DNA from: Actinomycetes bacterium
GTDB taxonomy: Bacteria; Actinomycetota; Acidimicrobiia; Acidimicrobiales; Bog-793
Direction: 5' to 3'
Assembly (NCBI GenBank): GCA_021796535.1
Contig: JAKABW010000010.1
Location: 19,950 to 83,949 of the forward strand
DNA length: 64,000 nt
A program made the translations under genes and the position numbers. Below the pieces are notes generated by a model. The model was not told where the DNA came from. It saw only the letters and a list, made by a program, of their open reading frames with translations, and searched no databases. This document shows positions 57,446-64,000 of this stretch, one piece after another; position 1 is the stretch's first letter; every line of letters starts with the position of its first letter.

Positions 57446-57905
57446 TGGACGTTCCTCCTTTGTATACCATGCGGTATGTGTGCCGTCAGTACCCATGGTA
57501 CGGTTTGCTGCGCCAACACGCAAGTAGAAAACTGCTTGTTCCGCACCGGCGTTCAACACGCCTTGACTCAGGAGCCCAGGAACTGAGCTTACCTGAGATC
57601 ACGCGGAGATCTGGAGAAGCCACTTCATACTCATCCGCCACTCTGGGTCACGGAGTACCCATGCGCATATCTGCAGGTCCTCCCTCGTCCGATTCTCTGA
57701 GAAAAGGGGGGCTTCAATTGAGTGTAAGTCAGCCCGCCGCCTTCATCTTCTCGTGGGTCACTCTCCCCAAATACAAGACAGCGGCCTGTTCCGAGTCGGT
57801 GGCATGATGTCGATGCAACTTACCGCCGAAAGCGGCCTTCCCGGCAACCCAGCCGATAATTCCGGCCAAACGGACCAAAGCCGACATCTCGCGCCGTGAC
57901 AGATA
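57446..57905. other. 460-bp GC-richer spacer between SRPBCC gene and tRNA-Val
   Basis: No confident gene. A 52-residue minus frame from ATG 57887 to 57729 (begins MSALVRLAGIIGWVAG) might be a small protein but has no family. The frame that runs further upstream through the tRNA reads tRNA sequence and is rejected. Confidence 0.4.
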
Positions 57906-57982
57906 TGGTGGGCGCTGAGGGACTTGAACCCCCGACCTGCTCGTTGTAAGCGAGCTGCTCTGGCCACCTGAGCTAAGCGCCC
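57906..57982 (-). tRNA. tRNA-Val (anticodon UAC)
   Basis: Minus strand. Acceptor arms GGGCGCT and AGCGCCC pair perfectly, followed by A73 and an encoded CCA (57906-57908). Anticodon arm CGAGC-loop CUUACAA with anticodon UAC. T-arm carries GGTTCAAGTCC-type loop. D-arm begins GCTCAGGTGGCC. Standard length, single gene. Confidence 0.95.
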
Positions 57983-58032
57983 CTAAAGTAAGTTTCATAA
58001 TAGCTTAAATGAAAGCTCAGAAAAGAGAAAAA

Positions 58033-58674
58033 CTAACTGAGCCCCACCAAAGGATAAATCACCACACCCGGACCGCAACCGGGAAAACCTACGTTCAGAT
58101 TGTCAACCCCTCCTATGTTGGGAAATCCTATTGACATTGAGCCCACGATTGAACAGCCGACCCCGTCCACGGGAACCGAATAATATTTAATATAGAAAAC
58201 AGCCCTTTGTCCGGAAACAAGAGACACCGGTTTATAAGAAGATCCGGACTGTGTGATTTTCAAAGATACGGGTTGAGTGCTCCCGCTGCTGCCTGATTTG
58301 ACCGGCAGAAAAGAAACGCTGGGGTAACCTGATATGTCGCATTTGGCGCTGCCTATATACTGCACGACGACCGCCAGTTCCGTAGAGCCGGCCGATACCA
58401 CCGACAAGGCCTGATCCTCGGCAAGGCGCAAGTCGGAAGCAGTACATTGAGTCGATGAACCGGACGTGGTTGTGGTGCCTGACGGCTTGGTAGTGCTCGA
58501 TCTGGCCGGTGTTGTGGTTGTGGAAGAATGCCCATTCGCTTTGCTGAGCGCAGAAGTCGTGGAATTGCCGCAGGCGGCAAAAATTACGGAACAGGCTAAC
58601 AGCGGAATAGCGACTTTTGACAATAAAACAGACTTTTTCAAATTAAAATTTTTACGTGGCGACTCGTCTCCCAT
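58033..58674 (-). CDS. Lipoprotein, DUF4232-like
   Basis: 213 residues. Signal peptide with lipobox (ACSVIFAACGN, Cys about residue 35), then a Ser/Thr-rich linker (SSTTTTPARSSTTKPSG), then a DUF4232-like domain: QCTASDLRL, VVQYIGSAKCDISGYPSVSF, and CSIVGSMSIGFPNIG toward the end. DUF4232 is an extracytoplasmic beta-rich domain common in actinobacteria, function unknown. Start uncertain because no ribosome site precedes the ATG; internal starts would still leave the signal peptide. Confidence 0.75.
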   Translation of the reverse strand: MGDESPRKNFNLKKSVLLSKVAIPLLACSVIFAACGNSTTSALSKANGHSSTTTTPARSSTTKPSGTTTTSGSSTQCTASDLRLAEDQALSVVSAGSTELAVVVQYIGSAKCDISGYPSVSFLPVKSGSSGSTQPVSLKITQSGSSYKPVSLVSGQRAVFYIKYYSVPVDGVGCSIVGSMSIGFPNIGGVDNLNVGFPGCGPGVVIYPLVGLS

Positions 58675-58769
58675 AAATTGAACTATAGCACGGCGGCAAA
58701 ACTTTAGATAACAAGGCGCATTTAGCTTTTATTGCTATTTGGCAAACAACCGGCTCAATATTTTTTTGT

Positions 58770-59672
58770 TTACAAAAAGTCCTCTTCCTGTATCAACCTG
58801 TCGGAAGCCGTTCCGTGAGAAGCGACGAGCGGAGAATGGCTGAGAACGAACAAGGAAGCAAACATTACGGCAAGGGCAATGACTTCCGCCGCCAGTCTCG
58901 GTCCCGATCTGTCTAAATGATTGCCGAACAGATAAACGCCCATGACAATGCTGGCCAGAGGATTCGATATAAGAAGTGCCGACTGGGAAGCCGCCACCGG
59001 ACCGGCGTTCAAAGCATGCTGACTTAATATCAAACCGACCATGCCGGCAATAGCCACTCCGTATCCCTCCCAGTTGGAAAGCACGTAAACGATTCCGTGC
59101 GGCCACTGCTCGGCGACCTGCTTTATGAAAGCGGCGGTAACGGCAAAGGCCGTCCCGCCTGCCACCCCGAAGCTTGCCGCTTTGAAACTTCTGCTGCCCT
59201 TAGTGGTAAACCATAAAGACAGCAGGATAACACCCAATCCTCCTCCGATGACTGCCATCCAATCATCCAGATCCGGATGTAAGTTCCCTCTTTGCCCAAA
59301 ACTAAAACCCAGGAACAAACCGAGACCGAGTATCACGCCGAAAACACTGAAAATCTCTTGCCTGCCGATTTGGTGGTCAAACCAAAAGCCGAGGATGATT
59401 ACAATAAACAGCAATTCTGTCACCATAACCGGCTGTACCGTGGTCAGATTGCCAAATGCCAATGCAATGGCCTGCAAAAGAAAACTGGCTGTCATGAGCC
59501 CCAGACCGGCAAACCATACGGGACTTTTTAAAAGATTTTTGAATTTGAAGCCGACTCTGTCGGAGTCTTTATATTCGGAATCGACACTGCCCGACGTTTC
59601 CACACCGATGCGCTGCATAACCGTAGCCAAAGCGTTTGACATTGCCGCCAAAAGGGCGAAAATAATAGCCAC
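58770..59672 (-). CDS. DMT (drug/metabolite) family membrane protein
   Basis: 300 residues with about nine hydrophobic segments in two repeats. The first segment IIFALLAAMSNALATVMQR and the loop NLTTVQPVMVTELLFIVI are typical of the DMT/EamA-related group (DUF6-like). The second half begins after LDDWMAVIGGGLGVIL. Loops are short. Substrate unknown. GTG start lies in the only AGGTGG nearby; an internal ATG twelve codons later is possible. Confidence 0.78.
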   Translation of the reverse strand: MAIIFALLAAMSNALATVMQRIGVETSGSVDSEYKDSDRVGFKFKNLLKSPVWFAGLGLMTASFLLQAIALAFGNLTTVQPVMVTELLFIVIILGFWFDHQIGRQEIFSVFGVILGLGLFLGFSFGQRGNLHPDLDDWMAVIGGGLGVILLSLWFTTKGSRSFKAASFGVAGGTAFAVTAAFIKQVAEQWPHGIVYVLSNWEGYGVAIAGMVGLILSQHALNAGPVAASQSALLISNPLASIVMGVYLFGNHLDRSGPRLAAEVIALAVMFASLFVLSHSPLVASHGTASDRLIQEEDFL

Positions 59673-59720
59673 CTAAAAGTTATACATTCTTAAAATTAGC
59701 TGTGTGTAGTTTTTTACCTT

Positions 59721-60347
59721 TTATATACTAAGAACTTTCCAACTTTTGCGATGTATCGGAGACAGCCCGATTCTTTCCACAACCTGCCTGTGCCGTAAAG
59801 AAGGATACCCTTTATTGGAACAAAACCCATATTGGGGAAATTCTTTGTCGTAAGCAGTCATAAGAGCGTCACGTGTTACTTTTGCAATCACGGAAGCGGA
59901 AGCTATCAAGAGTGATCTCGAATCCCCTTTGACGATATTTATTACGTTTTTAAATTCGGTAAAGTTAAACTTTCCGTCTAAAAGTATCATGTCAGGCACG
60001 ATACCGGCTGATTTAACCGCTCTTTCTGCGGCAAGAGCCTGAGCTTTTGTCATTCCCAACTCGTCACATTCCGTGTTGTCCGCAAAACCTATTCCAAAAC
60101 CGAGACAGAACTGCTCTATTTTCGGAAGCAGTTTCTCTCTTGCCAAAGGGGACAAAAGCTTGGAATCTCTGATACCCTCCGGGAATCGACAAATATCGAC
60201 AGAAGTTGCCATCACCACACCGACACCGACCGGACCGGCCCACGACCCGCGCCCCACTTCATCTATTCCAGCCAGCACGCTTATGCCTTTCTCAAAAAGA
60301 TTTTCTTCAATCTCATACACGGCAAGAATTCTTTCAATTGTTTTCAA
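59721..60347 (-). CDS. rnhB: Ribonuclease HII
   Basis: 208 residues. Cleaves RNA in RNA-DNA hybrids, removing misincorporated ribonucleotides. GIDEVGRGSWAGPVGVGVV holds the D-E pair (GxDE), DSKLLSPLAREKLLPK is the RDSKxLS block, LLDGKFNF gives the third acid, and SVIAKVTRDALM the fourth block. C-terminal GLSPIHRKSW is family-typical. Start TTG at 60347. Encoded just downstream of gpsA on the same strand with 25 bp between. Confidence 0.95.
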   Translation of the reverse strand: MKTIERILAVYEIEENLFEKGISVLAGIDEVGRGSWAGPVGVGVVMATSVDICRFPEGIRDSKLLSPLAREKLLPKIEQFCLGFGIGFADNTECDELGMTKAQALAAERAVKSAGIVPDMILLDGKFNFTEFKNVINIVKGDSRSLLIASASVIAKVTRDALMTAYDKEFPQYGFCSNKGYPSLRHRQVVERIGLSPIHRKSWKVLSI

Positions 60348-60372
60348 ATACCAGTTCGCTCAATCGTATGCT

Positions 60373-61380
60373 TTAGTATTTGTATTCGCTTTTAATTTCT
60401 CGGCGCATCAGGGACAGGATGGCCTCTTCCATAGGTATATCGTCAAAAAGAATGGCTTTTACCTGTTCTGCCACGGGCATCTCAACTCGGTGAAGCGCCG
60501 CCAGCTCAAGAAGAGGTTTCGCCGTTGTGATACCTTCCGCAACCATTTTCATCCCTTCCTGAAGTGCGGCAAGTTGAGCACCTTGACCCAAAGCAAAGCC
60601 CACTTGCCTGTTGCGGCTTTTTTCACTCATGCAAGTTGCCAACAAGTCGCCCAGTCCGGCCAAACCAGAAAACGTTTCGGCATTTCCCCCCATAGCCACA
60701 CCCAATCTGGAGAGCTCAGCTAAAGATCTTGTGACCAGGGCAGCTTGGGTATTGGCCCCGAAACCCAGCCCAGCAACAATACCGGAGGCTATTGCCAAAA
60801 CGTTTTTAGCCGCTCCCGCTATTTCACATCCAGTAACGTCATTGTTGCGATACAGCCGCCAATGGTCACATAAAAACAGCTCTTGAATTACTTTGGCTGT
60901 TTGCTCATCATCAAATGCCACGACCGAGGCCGAAGGCTGCTTTCCCAAAACTTCTTGAGCCAGGTTTGGACCGGTCAGTATGCCTATGGGCAACTCCGGA
61001 TATTTTTGCCGGAAGATTTCCGTGACGCGCATACTGTGTAAGGGTTCCAAACCCTTCACAAGGGACAAAACGACGGCACTTTGCTTGGGAATAAACTTCT
61101 GAGAATTGAAAAAGTCACTTATCCACTTTGCAGGAATGGCAATTATCAAAATATCGGCTTCGCCGGACGCTTCTTCCAGGTCATCCGTAGCCGATAAATT
61201 TTTTGAAAGCATATAAGAGCCAAGATAAGCTGGATTGGTATGGAATTGATTAATACTTTCCGCGACACTTTGCGTTCGTGCCCAAATCACAGTTTCTACT
61301 TTATCGGCAAGCAAGGTCGCCACCACACTGCCCCAGGAACCGGCGCCTACGACTGCCACTTTCAGCTTTTTATCACTCAA
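60373..61380 (-). CDS. gpsA: Glycerol-3-phosphate dehydrogenase [NAD(P)+]
   Basis: 335 residues. Makes sn-glycerol 3-phosphate for phospholipid synthesis. N-terminal VVGAGSWGSVVATLLADK (nucleotide loop), IIAIPAKWI, VVLSLVKGLEP, GILTGPNLAQEV, then AGAAKNVLAIASGIVAGLGF with the catalytic Lys, and FSGLAGLGDLLATCMS. TTG start with GGGGA 10 bases upstream. It shares the minus strand with rnhB; the two may be one operon. Confidence 0.96.
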   Translation of the reverse strand: MSDKKLKVAVVGAGSWGSVVATLLADKVETVIWARTQSVAESINQFHTNPAYLGSYMLSKNLSATDDLEEASGEADILIIAIPAKWISDFFNSQKFIPKQSAVVLSLVKGLEPLHSMRVTEIFRQKYPELPIGILTGPNLAQEVLGKQPSASVVAFDDEQTAKVIQELFLCDHWRLYRNNDVTGCEIAGAAKNVLAIASGIVAGLGFGANTQAALVTRSLAELSRLGVAMGGNAETFSGLAGLGDLLATCMSEKSRNRQVGFALGQGAQLAALQEGMKMVAEGITTAKPLLELAALHRVEMPVAEQVKAILFDDIPMEEAILSLMRREIKSEYKY

Positions 61381-61509
61381 ATTTTATATTCCCCGCGAAA
61401 AGATAATAGTTTGTGAAATATTAGTAGTGAATTATAGCCTCTGGAACTCAGCCGACCGGAATTTGGATGTCAAGCTATGGGAAAATCCGGATAAAGTGTT
61501 GATCGTATT

Positions 61510-64000
61510 TCATCGGAGCAACAGTACGGCATTCTCATGGATTCGAATAGAACCGACTATTTCCAAAACAAGAGTCGTTCTTTTCTCCCTCGCTTTTCTG
61601 ATTACACTCATTGCCAATATACCCGGTCTGCTCAAGTGAAGAGTGACGTTTTTTATCTGACCGCTTTTCAGACGAAAGGCCCCGTGAGTCAGCAGTACAA
61701 ACTTTTCCTTGCCTGCGATCATGACGTGTTGCCACACCAAGGCTTTTTCATTACAGACAAATTTTGCTTCACAGCCGACACGCAGGACAAGGATTTTCTT
61801 CTTTGCCGCCGGTACCACAAAACGCGACACCACATTTAAGTGCGGGTAATAAAAGGATACTTGGTTGGCTTCCGACTTAATCATTGTGACTATAAATTGA
61901 GACGGCTTGATCCTGATATGGTGCTTGACGTCATAGGAAAAAATACTTTTGCCCAACTTTGTTGTCTTGTAGTAGATAACCTTTTGCTTTCCGGCCAACA
62001 GCCGGAATCCGCCTCTCGCCACCTGCACTTTCCGCATGCGCTTTTGCACTCTGCCGACGACCAAAACGGTTACCTTTCCGACACAGGCCGAGAGACCCTG
62101 ACATTTCATGCTCACACCCAACTTGGCACCCTGTCCAAGCAAAGAGACCGACTTGGAAACCGTTACCTTGGATCCCAGACTCCCGAGACTGCCGGAACCG
62201 GTAGAAGAGGTACCGGAACTGCCTAATAAAGCGGATCCGTCAGCCGGAACCCCCATAAATACTCCGTCAACCAGTTCCGAAACGTCTGGTATCGAAGAAG
62301 AGCTCGCATTGACGTCATAACAACCGCCACCCAGTGCAGTGACGTTGGTGGGAGTTTCCAATGTATGAGTATTTTGATCCCACCAACCGACGGATCCGCC
62401 GGCGGGGATACCGCAAATTTTAACGACTACATTTTTAAAAGTTTCCTGGCTCGACAGGGAAGTACCAAAAAAACTGCTTCCCGATATATTGGGTAACTGA
62501 GGCAAAGGGGAACCCGAATACTTGAAGGCCGAAACACTGCCTGTCCCGCTGGATGCGGTGACAGAAATTGAACTTGTCCCTGACACAGCCGTGCCGACGG
62601 TGATGCTTTGAGCGGTCGAAGTGGCTACGCCGCTCCAAGTGGCTCCGGACGAAGGAGTGACAGAAACCACCACATAATTATTGGATACAGCAACCGAAGA
62701 AGTGCCCGCTGCATTCACAGCCGATACAGACAGCTGATAAGTATCGCCGGGAGTAAGAGAGGTTGCATCATAAGATGTTGTGTAGTCCCGCACAGTGGAG
62801 CTGGTAGTATCCGAACTTATGTTCTTCAGGGAAACCAGGTAATAACTTACCGCCAAGCCACCGTTTTGCAGTGGCGGACTCCAGGTAAAGTCCAACGTAT
62901 CAGAACCTTCCGTTGCGTTGATATCCGTCGGCGCGCCGGGTGATGTACCGTCAGTGACTTGGAAAGATTGTTGAACCTGAGAAGCGGCAATCCAGTCTGT
63001 ATTGCCGGCCTGATTAGCATTTATCACACAGGTGCCGGAGGCCAAAAACAATACCGCTCCGCTTGCTATCGAACACGCCCCCGATGTGGAAGACGAACCT
63101 ATGCTAAAGACAACACCGAGACCCGACGTTGCCGAAGCGGTGGGCGTGTAGCCCGCTCCCCCGACAACTACACTTCCCGAAGGTGAGGACGTAAAAGAAA
63201 TTGTTTGTGCTTCCTGGTCTATGGTCACCAGCTGCTGAACTTGTGCTGCCACCGAATAATCGGCGCTTCCCGCCTGGTTGGCGTCTATTATACAGGTGCC
63301 GCCGGATGTAAAGGATACGACTCCTCCAGAAATGGAACAGACAGAAGAAGATGTTATGTCGATGCTAAAGGTAACGCTGAGACCGGACGTTGCCGTGGCT
63401 GCCGGTGTGTAGCTGGTTGTGCTTCCGTATGTCTCAGAAGGAACGGAGGAGGTGAAGGAAATGCTCTGTGACGCAGAAGAGACTACGACAGATTGCTGGA
63501 CCTCGGGTGCCACCAAGTAATCAGTATTTCCCGCCTGGTTGGCGTCTATTATACAGGTGCCGCCGGATGTAAAGGATACGACTCCTCCAGAAATGGAACA
63601 GACAGAAGAAGATGTTATGTCGATGCTAAAGGTAACGCTGAGACCGGACGTTGCCGTGGCTGCGGGTGTGTAATTCGTCGTGCTGCCATACGCCTCAGAA
63701 GGAACGGAGGAGGTAAAAGAAATGCTTTGTGACTCTTTCCCCACAGTGATAATTTGTTGCACTTGGAGAGCGGCCGAATACGTCCCGTTACCCGCCTGAT
63801 TGGCATCTATTATACAGGTGCCGGGGGTAGCCGAAGAAAACGATACGACTCCGCTTGCTATCGTACATCCGGAGGTCGAAGAAGAATCGATGCTAAAGGT
63901 AACGCTGAGACCGGACGTTGCCGTGGCTGCCGGTGTGTAGCTGGTTGTGCTTCCGTATGTCTCAGAAGGAACGGAGGAGGTGAAGGAAATTGTCTGTGAC
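61510..64000 (-). CDS. Large repetitive secreted protein (Ig/MBG-like repeats plus Fn3), 5' end beyond window
   Basis: At least 830 codons; the frame is open to the edge. N-terminal visible part: about four 87-residue repeats of the form ISFTSSVPS-YGSTTSYTPAA-TSGLSVTFSID-SVCSISGGVVSF-GTCIIDANQAG-Y, an Ig-like/MBG-type repeat frequent in actinobacterial surface proteins. Then a fibronectin III-like domain (GAPTDINATEGSDTLDFTW to SVSAVNAAGTSSVAV), a stretch with GSVGWWDQNTHTLETPTNVT, and a basic C-terminal region of about 220 residues that looks like two beta-domains. No LPxTG or C-terminal membrane segment is seen. Adhesion or matrix role is an inference. Confidence 0.8.
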   Translation of the reverse strand, partial: SQTISFTSSVPSETYGSTTSYTPAATATSGLSVTFSIDSSSTSGCTIASGVVSFSSATPGTCIIDANQAGNGTYSAALQVQQIITVGKESQSISFTSSVPSEAYGSTTNYTPAATATSGLSVTFSIDITSSSVCSISGGVVSFTSGGTCIIDANQAGNTDYLVAPEVQQSVVVSSASQSISFTSSVPSETYGSTTSYTPAATATSGLSVTFSIDITSSSVCSISGGVVSFTSGGTCIIDANQAGSADYSVAAQVQQLVTIDQEAQTISFTSSPSGSVVVGGAGYTPTASATSGLGVVFSIGSSSTSGACSIASGAVLFLASGTCVINANQAGNTDWIAASQVQQSFQVTDGTSPGAPTDINATEGSDTLDFTWSPPLQNGGLAVSYYLVSLKNISSDTTSSTVRDYTTSYDATSLTPGDTYQLSVSAVNAAGTSSVAVSNNYVVVSVTPSSGATWSGVATSTAQSITVGTAVSGTSSISVTASSGTGSVSAFKYSGSPLPQLPNISGSSFFGTSLSSQETFKNVVVKICGIPAGGSVGWWDQNTHTLETPTNVTALGGGCYDVNASSSSIPDVSELVDGVFMGVPADGSALLGSSGTSSTGSGSLGSLGSKVTVSKSVSLLGQGAKLGVSMKCQGLSACVGKVTVLVVGRVQKRMRKVQVARGGFRLLAGKQKVIYYKTTKLGKSIFSYDVKHHIRIKPSQFIVTMIKSEANQVSFYYPHLNVVSRFVVPAAKKKILVLRVGCEAKFVCNEKALVWQHVMIAGKEKFVLLTHGAFRLKSGQIKNVTLHLSRPGILAMSVIRKAREKRTTLVLEIVGSIRIHENAVLLLR
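62990..64000. repeat. Tandem 261-bp coding repeats
   Basis: A landmark sequence (cgcctggttg or close variant) recurs at about 63007, 63271, 63532 and 63793, giving a period of 261-264 bp (87-88 codons). The copies at 63271 and 63532 are almost identical for over 120 bases, including the accession tgccgccggatgtaaagg; others have more changes. The array continues past the window edge. Confidence 0.9.

Noticed and set aside
57729..57998. Minus-strand reading frame running through the tRNA-Val gene
   Set aside because: Its first 31 residues are translated tRNA; only the last 52 codons could be a real small gene, and that is not supported.
63205..63999. Plus-strand frames of 79-88 codons with Cys/Gly-rich repeats
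   Set aside because: They are antisense to the repetitive surface protein and repeat only because that gene does.
62990..64000. Regularly spaced repeats that could suggest a CRISPR array
   Set aside because: The period is 261 bp, in frame, and codes for Ig-like repeats.

Overview
The window looks like chromosome of a moderate-GC actinobacterium, and I would guess the Acidimicrobiia or a related lineage. The evidence is: a mycothiol synthase (mshD) and a PIG-L deacetylase of the mycothiol type; an F420/deazaflavin-type (Ddn-like) oxidoreductase; a his cluster in actinobacterial order running into trpE; menaquinone genes (menG-menF); a DUF3040 membrane protein; and LexA boxes of the CGAAC-N4-GTTCG type. 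The genus is an inference, since no rRNA is present. Only one tRNA is seen, tRNA-Val(UAC).

Layout. 0-9 kb: a minus-strand amino-acid block hisD-hisC-hisB-hisH-hisA-hisF-(GroES-like)-hisI-trpE, followed by a truncated YgfZ/GcvT-like gene at the window edge. 9-20 kb: small conserved genes, nth, a DUF459 SGNH hydrolase, mshD, rlmN, a TetR regulator, menG-menF and a flippase-like membrane protein. 20-26 kb: an EAL protein with a ruined GGDEF signature, and ppk1 with a long empty upstream region. 26-36 kb: two SEDS glycosyltransferases (FtsW/RodA-like) separated by guaA and a 4.5-kb AT-richer DUF4011-type helicase-nuclease gene. That gene's C-terminal DUF3320 region has decayed into several frames. 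36-43 kb: bifunctional nuclease, aroE, ruvX (with a large insertion), alaS and an ABC-2 exporter. 43-49 kb: lipoate-ligase-like protein, HNH protein, DUF3040 protein, dinB, PIG-L deacetylase, and the lexA locus with three SOS boxes and a divergent single-pass membrane protein. 49-56 kb: S9 peptidase, MFS transporter, YihY protein, Ddn-like protein and a DUF2130 coiled-coil protein. 56-58 kb: a GC-richer, gene-poor patch with an SRPBCC gene beside tRNA-Val, possibly acquired DNA. 58-64 kb: a DUF4232-like lipoprotein, a DMT transporter, rnhB, gpsA and the 3' part of a large secreted protein built of near-identical 87-residue repeats.

How the genes work together. The first block makes histidine and feeds chorismate to tryptophan. 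aroE supplies the same shikimate branch, and menF draws chorismate to menaquinone, which menG completes. lexA and the membrane protein beside it form an SOS module; dinB lies close by but no SOS box was seen at its start. I found no CRISPR array, intact insertion sequence or complete prophage. The strongest candidates for unusual biology are the decaying helicase-nuclease, the LysM-less protein divergent from lexA, the enlarged RuvX and the GroES-like protein inside the his operon.
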